From assembly GCF_007644105.1 (NCBI RefSeq), contig NZ_VFAC01000003.1:180727-244726 (forward strand): DNA of 64,000 bases. The letters run 5' to 3'. The stretch comes from Elioraea rosea. GTDB lineage: Bacteria; Pseudomonadota; Alphaproteobacteria; Acetobacterales; Acetobacteraceae. This document shows, piece after piece, positions 17,635 through 27,942 of this stretch. The notes below the pieces were generated by a model. That model was given only the letters and a program-made list of their open reading frames with translations, made no database searches and was not told the DNA's origin. Positions within the stretch are counted from its first letter, which is position 1. The number at the start of each line of letters is the position of its first letter. The position numbers were made by a program, and so were the translations under genes.

Positions 17635-18420
17635 TCAGGCTTCAGCAGGGCGGACATCCGACGCGCCGGGGCGGGCACGGCCGGCGCCGCTCCATGCCGC
17701 GCATCGCTTCTCGAGCAGGCGCATCGCCAGATCGAAGCCGATGGCGATGAGCAGCACGAGGAGAACGCCGGCGAAGACATGGGGGCTGTTCAGCACCGTG
17801 CGCGAGGAGGTGATCAGGTAGCCTATGCCGGCCGACGAGATCAGCATCTCCGCGACGACGACGCCGATGATCACGAGCGCGCCGCCGAGGCGGAGGCCCG
17901 CGAGCACGGTGGGGATGGCTGCGGGAAGGATCACCCGGAACAGCCGCTGCACCGGCGTCGCCCCCATGCTGCGCGCGGTCAGCATCAGGTTGGGGTCGAT
18001 CGTCTGGATGCCCGCGGCGGTCGACAGCATCGTCGGGAAGAAGCCGTAGACGGAGGCGAAGGCGATCTTCGCCTCCGACCCGATGCCGAACCAGGCCGTG
18101 AACACCGGGTAGAGGACGACGAGCGGCACGGCATAGAGGCTCGAGAAGACGGGCAGCAGAACCTGCCGCATCCGCGCGACGCCGCCGACGATGGCGCCGA
18201 CGAGGATGCCGCCGCCCACGGCGAAGAGGAGCGCGACCATCACCTGCGATAGCGTGACCGCGAGCGCCGCGCCGTAGCTCCGCCATTCCGTCACCGCGAC
18301 CGAGAGCGTCGTCGTCAGCGGCGGCAGGAACAGCACCGGCACGAGACCGGCGCGCGGCAGCACCTCCCACAGAACGAGCACGCCGGCGATGATCGTCCAA
18401 CGGATCGCGCGTGGGCTCAT
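17635..18420 (-). CDS. ABC transporter permease, nitrate/sulfonate/taurine class (second permease)
   Basis: A 261-residue inner-membrane permease of the SsuC/TauC (BPD_transp_1) type with about six membrane helices and an EAA-like loop (ARSMGATPVQRLFRVILPAAIPT). Its start overlaps the ATPase stop by four bases. The operon also encodes another permease of the same class at 19226-19978, so the importer is probably a heterodimer rather than the usual homodimer. The C-terminal 20 residues are Arg/Ala-rich and variable. Confidence 0.9.
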   Translation of the reverse strand: MSPRAIRWTIIAGVLVLWEVLPRAGLVPVLFLPPLTTTLSVAVTEWRSYGAALAVTLSQVMVALLFAVGGGILVGAIVGGVARMRQVLLPVFSSLYAVPLVVLYPVFTAWFGIGSEAKIAFASVYGFFPTMLSTAAGIQTIDPNLMLTARSMGATPVQRLFRVILPAAIPTVLAGLRLGGALVIIGVVVAEMLISSAGIGYLITSSRTVLNSPHVFAGVLLVLLIAIGFDLAMRLLEKRCAAWSGAGRARPGASDVRPAEA

Positions 18421-19229
18421 CGCGCCGAGGCCCTGATCTGCTGCCAGATGCGCTCGCGCAGCGCGCCGAACACGGGGCTCGCCATCATCGCGTAGGTGCG
18501 CGGGCGCGGCAGCGGCACGGCCACCCGGTCGATGATCCGGCCGGGCCGTGCAGACATCACGAGAACCTCGTCCGCGAGATAGACGGCCTCGGTCAGGCTG
18601 TGCGTGACGAACACCACGGTCTTGCCCGTCTCCGACCAGATGCGCAGGAGCTCCTCGCCCATCGCCATGCGCGTCTGCTCGTCGAGCGCCGCGAAGGGCT
18701 CGTCCATCAGCAGCACTTTGGGGTTCTGCACGAGGCCGCGGGCGATCGAGACGCGCTGCTTCATTCCCCCCGAAAGCTCATGCGGATAGCGGCCGCGCGC
18801 ATCGGCAAGCCCGACGAGCTCGAGCATCGCCGCCGCGCGCGCCTGCCGTTCGGCGCGCGGAACCTTCCTGAGCGCGAGCGGGAAGGCGACGTTCTCGATC
18901 GCGGTGAGCCAGGGGAAGAGGTTCGCCTCCTGGAACACGACGCCGACGCGATCGGGGTCGGGGTCGGACATCGGCCGGCCGTCGCAGAGGATCGCGCCCT
19001 CGCTCTGGTGGCGAAGCCCCGCGAGCATCATCAGGAGAGACGACTTGCCGCAGCCGGACGGGCCGACGATGACGACGAACTTTCCCTGCCCGACCTCGAG
19101 CGAGATGTCGGCGAGCGCATGCACCGGCCCCTCGCGCGAGGGGTAGACGTGCCCGAGCCCGGTGACGGACACGATGGGCGCGGCATCGGCCGCGGCGGCG
19201 GCGGCATCGGGGGCAAGCGTCTGGCTCAT
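18417..19229 (-). CDS. ABC transporter ATP-binding protein, SsuB/TauB class
   Basis: A 270-residue ATPase that powers the two adjacent permeases. Walker A is GPSGCGKSS, the Q-loop is VFQEANLFPW (typical of the SsuB/TauB/NrtD group), the signature is LSGGMKQR, Walker B is VLLMDEP and the switch His is in VTHSLTEA. Both ends overlap neighbouring genes by four bases (with the permeases at 19226 and 17635), a tight translational coupling. The first 17 residues are an Ala-rich extension. Confidence 0.93.
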   Translation of the reverse strand: MSQTLAPDAAAAAADAAPIVSVTGLGHVYPSREGPVHALADISLEVGQGKFVVIVGPSGCGKSSLLMMLAGLRHQSEGAILCDGRPMSDPDPDRVGVVFQEANLFPWLTAIENVAFPLALRKVPRAERQARAAAMLELVGLADARGRYPHELSGGMKQRVSIARGLVQNPKVLLMDEPFAALDEQTRMAMGEELLRIWSETGKTVVFVTHSLTEAVYLADEVLVMSARPGRIIDRVAVPLPRPRTYAMMASPVFGALRERIWQQIRASAR

Positions 19230-19978
19230 TGACGCCAGTGCCCGCAGCGTGCCTCGACGGCGCGGATCGTCTCGTTCACCACGATCGCGATCACGCTGAG
19301 CAGGAGCACGCCGGCGAACAGCCGGTCCATCATGAAGTTCTCTCCCCAGCTCGCGATCTGATGGCCCATGCCCGTGCGCGAGGCGTACATCTCGGCGAGC
19401 AGCACGGCGGTGAAGCCGAAGATGACCGCGAGCCGCAGGCCTTCCAGCAGGATGGGCAGCATGCTCGGCAGGTACACCCGCCAGGCGATCTGCACCGGGC
19501 TCGCCCCGAAGGCGCGGGCGACGAACACATGGTCGGGCCGCACGGAGCGCACCGCGGCGGCCGCGCTCATCAGCACGATGAACACCGTCGAGAACACCCC
19601 GAACGCGACCTTCTGCCAGAAGCCGATGCCCATCGTCAGGATGAACATCGGCAGGAAGATCGATTTCGGAATGGAGAAGAGGAAGAAGATCAGCGGGTCG
19701 AAGATGCGCGCGAGCCGCTCGCTCTCGGCCAGCAACAGGCCGAGAAGCGTTCCGGCAGGTAGAGCGATCGCGACGGCTGCGAGAAGCTCGAGCGTCGTCA
19801 CCCAGAGATCGGCCCGAAGGCTCGGGCGGGCGAACATCTCCAGCGCGGTCGCGGCGGCGACCGTGAAGGGCGGCAGCAGTTCGGGGTCGGCGATGCCCAG
19901 GCGCGGCAGCGCTTCCCAGATGCCGAGAAGCGCTGCCGCGAGCACCGCCCGTCCGGCGAGGACGGCGGCGTGGTTCAT
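19226..19978 (-). CDS. ABC transporter permease, nitrate/sulfonate/taurine class (first permease)
   Basis: A 250-residue permease with five or six membrane helices and the cytoplasmic EAA loop (ARAFGASPVQIAWRVYLPSMLP) that docks on the ATPase. It differs in sequence from the second permease of the operon, so they are not a recent duplication. Its ATG shares one base with the stop of the solute-binding protein gene upstream and its stop overlaps the ATPase start by four bases. Confidence 0.9.
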   Translation of the reverse strand: MNHAAVLAGRAVLAAALLGIWEALPRLGIADPELLPPFTVAAATALEMFARPSLRADLWVTTLELLAAVAIALPAGTLLGLLLAESERLARIFDPLIFFLFSIPKSIFLPMFILTMGIGFWQKVAFGVFSTVFIVLMSAAAAVRSVRPDHVFVARAFGASPVQIAWRVYLPSMLPILLEGLRLAVIFGFTAVLLAEMYASRTGMGHQIASWGENFMMDRLFAGVLLLSVIAIVVNETIRAVEARCGHWRQ

Positions 19979-20970
19979 CAGGCGGAGGTCGGCACCGGCT
20001 TGAAGCGGGTGACGAAGGTCTCTTCGGCCGGGGCGAGATCGGTCATCCCGCCGAGCTCGGAAAGCTGCAGCGCGATGCGGATCTCCTCGAGGCTGAGGCT
20101 GCCATCGGTCTGCAGCTTCAGGATCGTCTCGTCGTACTCGATCGCCGCGATCTCGCTCGGGATCTCGTTGTTCTCCGCGATCAACGCGATCGCCGCGTCG
20201 CGGTTGGCACGAAGCCAGGCGAGACCGCCGTAGAGCGCGTTCACCGACGCCTGCACGAGCTGCGGCCGCTCCTCGATCATCTTGTCGGGAACGATCCAGC
20301 CCGCGACGCAGTGGCGCGGCATGGCGGTCCCATAATCGATCAGGCTTCGCGCCTGGTTCGCGCGCATCTGCTGGAAGCTCAGCGGCGAGTAGATCACAGC
20401 GGCGTCGAGGTTGCGCGAGCGCAGGTTCGGCACGAGGCCGCCGCCGCCGACGGGGGTACGGGTGAACTCGATCTTCCGGTCCTGCGCCGTCCAGCGTGCG
20501 AGCAGGTCGGAGCCGGAGCCTGCAGCAGTGATGCCGACCTTCTTGCCGGCAAGCTCGGCCACCTCCTTGATCGGCGAATCCTGCCGCACCATCAGGTGCC
20601 AGCCGTAGTAGGCATCCTGCGCGCCGGCCACCATCTTGGAGGCGACGCCGCGCCGGAGCCCTGCGGCGACGAGGGCGGGCGGGTCGAGGATGATGTCTGC
20701 GGCGCCGGCAGCGAGCGCCTCGAAGCATTCCGCGCCGCTGCGGTAGATCGTCATCTCCGCGCTCGCGCCCTCCTTCTCGAAGAGCTTCTGGCGGATCGTG
20801 GCCAGCGTGATGATGGTCGGCCAGTAGGCGCGCGTGGGAACGCCGACGCGCACCTTGGGCGCGCCCTGCGCGATCGCGGGCATCGCAAGCCCGGCGGTGC
20901 CGAGTGCGAGGCCGGCGCCGAGAACCGCACGCCGGCTGGGTGACCAGCGTTGCCGGATACCATCAGTCAT
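19978..20970 (-). CDS. ABC transporter solute-binding protein, NMT1/SsuA-like
   Basis: A 330-residue periplasmic binding protein with a Tat-like signal (SRRAVLGAGLALGTAGLA) and an NMT1/SsuA-like fold: the ligand cleft pattern YRSGAECFEALAAGAADI and the domain-two start LAGKKVGITAAGSGSD are typical. Members bind sulfonates, nitrate, taurine, thiamine precursors or related anions. The ATG at 20970 follows GGGGAGAGAC. It heads the operon SBP-permease-ATPase-permease-core MetE and is divergent from the LacI regulator at 21117, with 146 bases between them. Confidence 0.9.
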   Translation of the reverse strand: MTDGIRQRWSPSRRAVLGAGLALGTAGLAMPAIAQGAPKVRVGVPTRAYWPTIITLATIRQKLFEKEGASAEMTIYRSGAECFEALAAGAADIILDPPALVAAGLRRGVASKMVAGAQDAYYGWHLMVRQDSPIKEVAELAGKKVGITAAGSGSDLLARWTAQDRKIEFTRTPVGGGGLVPNLRSRNLDAAVIYSPLSFQQMRANQARSLIDYGTAMPRHCVAGWIVPDKMIEERPQLVQASVNALYGGLAWLRANRDAAIALIAENNEIPSEIAAIEYDETILKLQTDGSLSLEEIRIALQLSELGGMTDLAPAEETFVTRFKPVPTSA

Positions 20971-20996
20971 GTCGTCTCTCCCCACCCCTTTTCCTG

Positions 20997-21015
20997 GGCC
21001 GCGCTCGGCGCGGCC
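20997..21015. repeat. Inverted repeat between divergent operons
   Basis: GGCCGCGC (20997-21004) pairs with GCGCGGCC (21008-21015) over a TCG loop, 27 bases upstream of the binding-protein start and about 100 bases upstream of the LacI-family gene. It could be a regulatory hairpin or operator, but such repeats are common by chance in this GC-rich DNA. Confidence 0.3.
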
Positions 21016-21116
21016 GGCGCCATCCTGCGTCGAACCGCCGCGATGCTCAATCCCGCCCCGTCGCGCCCTCCGCTTGCCGGGCGGGGGGGAGACACGGCAT
21101 CGTCCGGCGCGAAACG

Positions 21117-22190
21117 ATGAGCAGGACCACCGCACACTCCCCGAGCCGCGCCACGAGGCGCGCGCAGCGCGTGGCTGTCGCGACGCTGTCCGACGTCGCG
21201 GCAAGGGCGGCAGTGGATGTGTCGACCGCAAGCCGCGTCCTGCGGGGCGAGGAAGGGCAGCGCGTACGGGAGGAGACGCGGGCGCGCATCCTCGCCGCGG
21301 CCGATGCGCTCGGCTATCGCGCCAACCCTGTCGCGCGGGCGCTGCGCACTGCGCGGACGCACACGCTCGGCATGGCAGTGCCGCAGCTCGACAACCCCGT
21401 GTTTGCCGCGGCGATCGCCGGTGCCGAGCGGGTGGCCGCTGCACGCGGCTATGCGCTTCTGATCTCGCATCTCGAGGATGCCCTTCCCGCGAAGGACGCC
21501 TATGCGCGCCTCGCACAGCTCAACCGTGTCGATGGGCTGCTTGCCGCAACGCTCGAGGAGGATGCGCCGCTCGCCGAGGCGCTGGCGCGGGCGGGCGTTC
21601 CCTTCGTTGCGCTCAACCGCGTCCTGCCCGGTGCATGCTCGGTCGCACTCGACAACATCGCCGCGATGCGCGTGGCGGTGGACCATCTCGTTTCCCTCGG
21701 GCACAGGCGGATCGCGCACCTTGCCGGGCGGGCGAGCGGCTGGAATGGCAGGCTTCGTCTGGCGGGCTGGCGCGCCGCGCTGCGCGCGCAAGGCATTCGC
21801 CCCGATCCCGAGCTGGTCGAGCATGCGGGCTACACAGCGTCCGGCGGCGCGGCGGCAATGGCTGCGTTGCTGGCGCGGGTCCGTACTCCGCCGACGGCAG
21901 TGCTCGCGGCCACCCTCGTCTCTGCCGCGGGCGCGCTGCGCACGCTTCGCCAGGCGGGGCTCGCGGTGCCGGGCGACGTATCCGTTGCGGCGCTGCATGA
22001 CGGACCTGTCGCGGAACTCGTCGAACCGCAACTCACCACCGTCGCGCTGCCTGCCGAGGCGATGGGCGCGGCAGGGGCAGAGGCGCTGATCGCGATGATC
22101 GAGGGCGGGCAGGTGAGCGACGCGACCACGCTCCTGCCGCCGGGCGGCCTCGTCCGCCGCGCCTCGACCGGTGCGGCACGCGGGCGTTGA
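21117..22190 (+). CDS. LacI-family transcriptional regulator
   Basis: A 357-residue repressor. The helix-turn-helix is intact (TLSDVAARAAVDVSTASRVLRG) and the hinge RANPVARALRT precedes a periplasmic-binding-protein-like sensor domain (VAALHDGPVAELVEPQLTTV near the end). An N-terminal 22-residue extension is unusual. It lies directly upstream of, and codirectional with, the FAD oxidase/kinase/ABC operon, so it most likely controls that operon in response to the imported sugar, polyol or its phosphate. A possible operator is at 22231-22242. Confidence 0.92.
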   Translation: MSRTTAHSPSRATRRAQRVAVATLSDVAARAAVDVSTASRVLRGEEGQRVREETRARILAAADALGYRANPVARALRTARTHTLGMAVPQLDNPVFAAAIAGAERVAAARGYALLISHLEDALPAKDAYARLAQLNRVDGLLAATLEEDAPLAEALARAGVPFVALNRVLPGACSVALDNIAAMRVAVDHLVSLGHRRIAHLAGRASGWNGRLRLAGWRAALRAQGIRPDPELVEHAGYTASGGAAAMAALLARVRTPPTAVLAATLVSAAGALRTLRQAGLAVPGDVSVAALHDGPVAELVEPQLTTVALPAEAMGAAGAEALIAMIEGGQVSDATTLLPPGGLVRRASTGAARGR

Positions 22191-22230
22191 CAAGCGCGGG
22201 CCGGCACGCCAGCATCCCGACAGAACAAAC

Positions 22231-22242
22231 GATTGCGCAAAC
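22231..22242. promoter_or_regulatory. Candidate LacI-family operator
   Basis: GATTGCGCAAAC is a near-perfect palindrome with the central CG that LacI-type regulators favour (one mismatch between half-sites). It sits in the 69-base gap between the LacI-family gene and the FAD oxidase, just ahead of its ribosome site (GGAGGAAG at 22250-22257), a position where bound repressor would block the operon. Confidence 0.4.
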
Positions 22243-22259
22243 AGCGCCTGGAGGAAGCG

Positions 22260-23741
<1,482 letters not shown>

Positions 23742-23744
23742 GCG

Positions 23745-24023
23745 ATGGCCGAACCGATCGCCGCGCTTCGCTTCTGCGCATGGTGCCCCAATCTCTGCCG
23801 TAGCGCATGGCCCGAGAGCGGCGCGCAGCGCGAGGCCGCGACGCCGTCGGCGCTCTCTGCGCTCGCGCTGATGCTTGCCGAGAAGCGCGTCAGGCCCGAC
23901 GCGTCCGTCTCCGCGGCGCTCGGCGACACGGCGATGGCCGAGGCCTGCCGGCCCGCCTGCCCCTATGGCTACGACATCCCCGCCGCCGTTGCCGCCGTGG
24001 CGGGAGCAGACCATGCCGGCTGA
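23745..24023 (+). CDS. Minimal [4Fe-4S]-type electron-transfer protein (GlpC/LldF-like remnant)
   Basis: A 92-residue protein I cannot name. It has FCAWCPNLCRSAWP (Cys11, 14, 18) and, 50 residues on, EACRPACPYGYD (Cys68, 72). Between them ATPSALSALALML mimics the SPRGRI.LM segment of GlpC/GlcF/LldF iron-sulfur subunits, and CPYGYDIP mimics their CPSGVDY. It therefore looks like a two-cluster ferredoxin module cut to its minimum, with five Cys, enough for one cubane cluster. It starts 3 bases after the FAD oxidase and its end overlaps the kinase start by 11 bases, so it is clearly an operon member. No membrane segment or haem site is seen. Confidence 0.75.
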   Translation: MAEPIAALRFCAWCPNLCRSAWPESGAQREAATPSALSALALMLAEKRVRPDASVSAALGDTAMAEACRPACPYGYDIPAAVAAVAGADHAG

Positions 24024-25506
24024 GCTTCTCCTCGGCATCGACCTCGGCGCAGGGTCGCTGAAGGCGACGCTCATCCGCACCGACGGCACCGTCGCCGGAG
24101 AAGCCTCCGCCGCGGTGACGACGCTCTCGCCCCATCCTGGCTGGAGCGAGCAGGACCCTGCAGGCTGGTGGGCGGCGCTCACCGATGCGGTGCCGCGCGC
24201 GATCGCGGCATCGGGCGAGCAGGCCGGGGCGATCCTCGCGATCTCGTTCTCCGCAGGCGCGCATACCCAGGTTCTCGAGGACGCGGATGGCCGCGTGATC
24301 CGCCCGGCCATCCTCTGGAACGACCAGAGGAGTGCGGTCGAGACGGCCGAGCTTCGCGCCGGCCATGATGCGCGCATCCTCGAGCACGGCGCCAACCGTG
24401 CCAACCCGACCTGGACGCTGCCGCAGATGCTCTGGCTCCGCCGCCGGGAGCCGGAGGCCTTCGCACGCGTGAGGCGCATGTACCTCGCGAAGGACTGGCT
24501 CCGCACACGGCTGACCGGGGGGTTCGAGACCGACACGATCGATGCGCTCGGCGCGCTGATGGTCGATGCCGCGACCAAGACATGGTCCCCCGAGCTGTGC
24601 GGCCTGATCGGCTGGGACATGAGCACGCTTCCACCGATCGTCGAGCCGACGGCGCGCGCAGGCGCGGTGACGGAAGCTGCGGCGAAGGTGACGGGCCTCG
24701 TCGCCGGAACGCCGGTGATCTGCGGCACTTCCGATACCGCGATCGAGACCTTCGGCGCGGGAATGGTCGAGACGGGTCTCGGCTGCGTGAAGCTCGCCAC
24801 CGCGGCGACGGTGAGCGTCCTTTCGCGCGAGCCGCGCGTCGACCGCGAACTGATCAACTACTACCACGTGGTGCCCGACCACTGGTACGTGATCACGGCC
24901 ACGAATTCCTGCGCCTCGGCGCATCGCTGGCTGCGCGACACGCTGTTCCCTGGCGAGAGCTTCGCCGCGCTCGATGCGCTCGCGACCGAGGCGCCGCGCG
25001 GCAGCAAGGGCCTGCTCTTCCACCCCTACCTCAACGGCGAACGCTCGCCCTACTGGGACCCGAAGCTGAGGGCCGATTTCGTCGGCCTGTCCTTCGCCCA
25101 TGGCCGCGGCGAGATCGTGCGCGCGCTCTACGAAGGCATCGCCTATTCACTGCGCGACTGCACTGAGGTTCTGCGGGGCAGGGGCTTGAACTTCACCACA
25201 GCGCGGATCACAGGCGGCGGCGCGCGAAGCGCAACCTGGCGGCAGATCGTCGCCGATGTGCTCGACGCCACGATCGAACTGCCCGCGACGGCGGATGCAA
25301 GCTTCGGCGCGGCCCTCCTCGCCGGCGTCGGCATCGGCGTGTGGCCCGATCCGGTTACGGCGGCGAAGCAGGCGGTGCGGATCGTCGCCCGGCAGCAGCC
25401 CGACGCCGAGGCCGTGGCAGCCTACGACAAGGGGTTCAGGCTCTACCGCCAGGCCCAGGCGGCGCTCGCGCCCATCAACCACGCGCTCGTCGAGGCGGCG
25501 CGCTGA
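24013..25506 (+). CDS. FGGY-family carbohydrate kinase, xylulokinase-like
   Basis: A 497-residue sugar kinase. The N-terminal phosphate loop is GIDLGAGSLKAT, and the FGGY signatures include ILWNDQRS, CGTSDTAIETFG and TGGGARSATWRQIVAD. Overall order and length match xylulokinase and other pentulose or polyol kinases; substrate specificity cannot be read. It overlaps the Fe-S protein by 11 bases, and the ABC ATPase follows by two bases. The kinase implies that the imported compound, or its oxidised ketose, is phosphorylated in the cytoplasm. Confidence 0.93.
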   Translation: MPAELLLGIDLGAGSLKATLIRTDGTVAGEASAAVTTLSPHPGWSEQDPAGWWAALTDAVPRAIAASGEQAGAILAISFSAGAHTQVLEDADGRVIRPAILWNDQRSAVETAELRAGHDARILEHGANRANPTWTLPQMLWLRRREPEAFARVRRMYLAKDWLRTRLTGGFETDTIDALGALMVDAATKTWSPELCGLIGWDMSTLPPIVEPTARAGAVTEAAAKVTGLVAGTPVICGTSDTAIETFGAGMVETGLGCVKLATAATVSVLSREPRVDRELINYYHVVPDHWYVITATNSCASAHRWLRDTLFPGESFAALDALATEAPRGSKGLLFHPYLNGERSPYWDPKLRADFVGLSFAHGRGEIVRALYEGIAYSLRDCTEVLRGRGLNFTTARITGGGARSATWRQIVADVLDATIELPATADASFGAALLAGVGIGVWPDPVTAAKQAVRIVARQQPDAEAVAAYDKGFRLYRQAQAALAPINHALVEAAR

Positions 25507-25508
25507 CC

Positions 25509-26585
25509 ATGGCCTCGATCACCCTCGAGCGGGTCAGCAAGCGGTTCGGCAACCTCACGGTGGTCGATGCCGTCTCGCTCGACATCGCCGACGGCGAGTT
25601 CATGGTGCTCGTCGGCCCATCTGGGTGCGGCAAGTCGACGACGCTGCGCATGATTGCCGGCCTCGAGGAGAGCAGCGAGGGAAGCATTCGCATCGGCGCG
25701 CGCGACGTGACGAAACTGGAACCGCGTGACCGGAATGTCGCGATGGTGTTCCAGAACTACGCGCTCTATCCCCACAAATCGGTGTACGAGAACCTCGCCT
25801 TCGGCCTGCGCATGCGGAAGTTCGACAAGGCGGAGGTGGAGCGGCGCGTGCGCCGTGCCGCGGCGATGCTCGGCATCGAGGGCCTGCTCGCGCGCAAGCC
25901 GCGGCAGCTCTCCGGCGGCCAGATGCAGCGCGTCGCGCTCGGCCGCGCGCTCGTGCGCGAGCCGGAGGCGTTCCTTCTCGATGAGCCTCTGTCGAACCTT
26001 GACGCGCGGATGCGCGTGCAGACGCGCGAGGAGATCGCCAAGCTTCACCGCGAGGTCGGCACCTCCATGGTGTATGTCACGCATGACCAGGTGGAGGCGA
26101 TGACGCTGGGCGACCGGGTGTGCGCGATGCGCGACGGACGCATCCAGCAGGTCGGACCGCCCCTCGCACTCTATGACCGGCCGGCGAACCGCTTCGTCGC
26201 TGCTTTCATCGGCTCGCCCGAGATGAACCTGATCGAGACCGAGATCGCGCCGGGGCCAGTGGTGCGCATCGGCGGTGCGGTGCTGCCTGTGCCGGCGAGC
26301 GGCTTCCGCCTGCCCGGGCCGGGCAGCCGCATCACCCTGGGCATCCGGCCCGAGCATCTTGCGATCGCCGACGCCGCGGGGCCGCGCATCAGCGGCGACA
26401 TCGCCATGGTCGAGCGGCTCGGCGACAGGACACTGATCGGCCTCGATGCCGCCGGCATTGGGCTGAAGGCATTGCTGCCGCGCGACGACGCGCTTGCAGT
26501 TGGACATTCCATCGCGCTGGCGCCCATGCCGGGACGCCTGCACTTCTTCGACGGCGAGACGGGCGCGAGCCTTGCCGTCCCATGA
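25509..26585 (+). CDS. Carbohydrate ABC transporter ATP-binding protein, UgpC/MalK type
   Basis: A 358-residue ATPase: Walker A GPSGCGKST, signature LSGGQMQR, Walker B FLLDEPLSNLD, switch VTHDQVEAMTLGDR, and a C-terminal TOBE/regulatory domain (about 240-350). Length and the TOBE part place it in the MalK/UgpC/MsmK group that drives CUT1 sugar importers. It begins two bases after the kinase stop and its end overlaps the binding-protein region by no more than a few bases; the Tat-signal binding protein gene starts at 26609. Confidence 0.95.
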   Translation: MASITLERVSKRFGNLTVVDAVSLDIADGEFMVLVGPSGCGKSTTLRMIAGLEESSEGSIRIGARDVTKLEPRDRNVAMVFQNYALYPHKSVYENLAFGLRMRKFDKAEVERRVRRAAAMLGIEGLLARKPRQLSGGQMQRVALGRALVREPEAFLLDEPLSNLDARMRVQTREEIAKLHREVGTSMVYVTHDQVEAMTLGDRVCAMRDGRIQQVGPPLALYDRPANRFVAAFIGSPEMNLIETEIAPGPVVRIGGAVLPVPASGFRLPGPGSRITLGIRPEHLAIADAAGPRISGDIAMVERLGDRTLIGLDAAGIGLKALLPRDDALAVGHSIALAPMPGRLHFFDGETGASLAVP

Positions 26586-26608
26586 CACGAAACGGAGGAG
26601 ACGCGAGC

Positions 26609-27934
26609 ATGACACAGGGAACACGACGGCCGGGCGTCGGCCGGCGCACGCTCATCGCCGGCGGCACGGCTGCCGCCGCCTATGCCGGGCTGCCGATGCC
26701 CGCGGTGCACGCGCAGGTGCGCGAGCTTCGCTTCCTCAACGCCGAGCCGGGCATCGACAGCGTGCGCGCGCTGCGCGTGGCCGCCGCGCAGTACGAGCGC
26801 GAGCGCCGCGTGAAGGTGGTGATCGACACCGTCCCGCCCGGCGATGCGTATACGCGCATGGTCTCGGCCATACGCGGCGGCCGGCCCTACGACATCGGCA
26901 CGCTCATCTTCGTCGCACATGTGCTGACCCTCGCGAACGAGGGGCAGCTCACGCCGATCACCGAGCTCGTCAACAAGCACCAGTGGGGCAAGCGCATCCT
27001 GTTCCCGATCAACGGGCAGCAGTACTGGTACATGTACGACTACAATCTCTGCTGGCTGTTCTACCGCAAGGACATCTACGACCAGCTGAAGCTCGAGCCG
27101 CCGAAGACGTGGGCGCAGCTTCTCGAGAACAGCCGCAAGACGATGACCGAGGGGGCGACGCGCCGCTTCGGCTACACCACGCCCATCGGCTCGAACGACG
27201 CGACGAACTGGATGAGCATCGGCCATCTGTGGGCCGAGGACGTGAAGCTGTTCGACGACAACTGGACCCTCGTGTTCGACACCCCCGAGATGCGCCGCAA
27301 GACGGCCGCCTGGCTCGACTTCTTCGGCGAGCTCTACAAGACGATGCCGCCAGGCCTGACCCAGGTGACGTTCGGCAATATCCTCGCGCAGTTCGCCGCC
27401 GAGCAGGCCGTGCACGCGCCCTATGCCGGGCGGATGATCGAGTTCCTGGAGCAGCGCGCTCCGCAGCTCGCCGACAAGTACGGCATGATGCCCTATCCCG
27501 ACTCGTCGGGCGCGCGCGCGGCGGTGAATCACGGCTATGACGGCTGGGTCGTCGGCAAGACACCGATGGCGGAGGAGGCGGTGCGCTTCCTCGAGTGGTT
27601 CTCCGATGCGCACTACATCAACTTCCTGCACTCCGCGCCGCTGCACATGCAGCCGCCGCGGCTCGACGTGTACGACGACGCGCGTTGGCGTGCGCACCCG
27701 CTCATCGAGAAGCACGCCGAGGCGGTGAAGGTGATGCAGGGCTTCCTCGAGGATCCGAACATCATCATCCGCTCGATCGACACCGATGGCCCGGCGCCCG
27801 ACCTCAGGCCCGCGAAGATCTTCGAGGCCTGGTCGGTTCCGGAGATGATCCAGAACAAGGTGCTTCGGAACATGCCGTCCGATGCCTGCGTCGAGCAGGC
27901 GGTGCAGTCGATGCGCCGCGCCATCGCGACCTGA
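26609..27934 (+). CDS. Carbohydrate ABC transporter substrate-binding protein
   Basis: A 441-residue type 1 extracellular solute-binding protein of the CUT1 sugar class. It has a Tat signal (GRRTLIAGGTAAAAYAGLP) and the family hinge pattern WYMYDYNLCWLFYRKDIYDQL. CGGAGGAG precedes the ATG at 26609. It most likely binds a sugar, polyol or glycerol-phosphate-like ligand in the periplasm. A strong hairpin follows the stop (27943-27966) before the first permease. Confidence 0.93.
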   Translation: MTQGTRRPGVGRRTLIAGGTAAAAYAGLPMPAVHAQVRELRFLNAEPGIDSVRALRVAAAQYERERRVKVVIDTVPPGDAYTRMVSAIRGGRPYDIGTLIFVAHVLTLANEGQLTPITELVNKHQWGKRILFPINGQQYWYMYDYNLCWLFYRKDIYDQLKLEPPKTWAQLLENSRKTMTEGATRRFGYTTPIGSNDATNWMSIGHLWAEDVKLFDDNWTLVFDTPEMRRKTAAWLDFFGELYKTMPPGLTQVTFGNILAQFAAEQAVHAPYAGRMIEFLEQRAPQLADKYGMMPYPDSSGARAAVNHGYDGWVVGKTPMAEEAVRFLEWFSDAHYINFLHSAPLHMQPPRLDVYDDARWRAHPLIEKHAEAVKVMQGFLEDPNIIIRSIDTDGPAPDLRPAKIFEAWSVPEMIQNKVLRNMPSDACVEQAVQSMRRAIAT

Positions 27935-27942
27935 CGCGGGAA

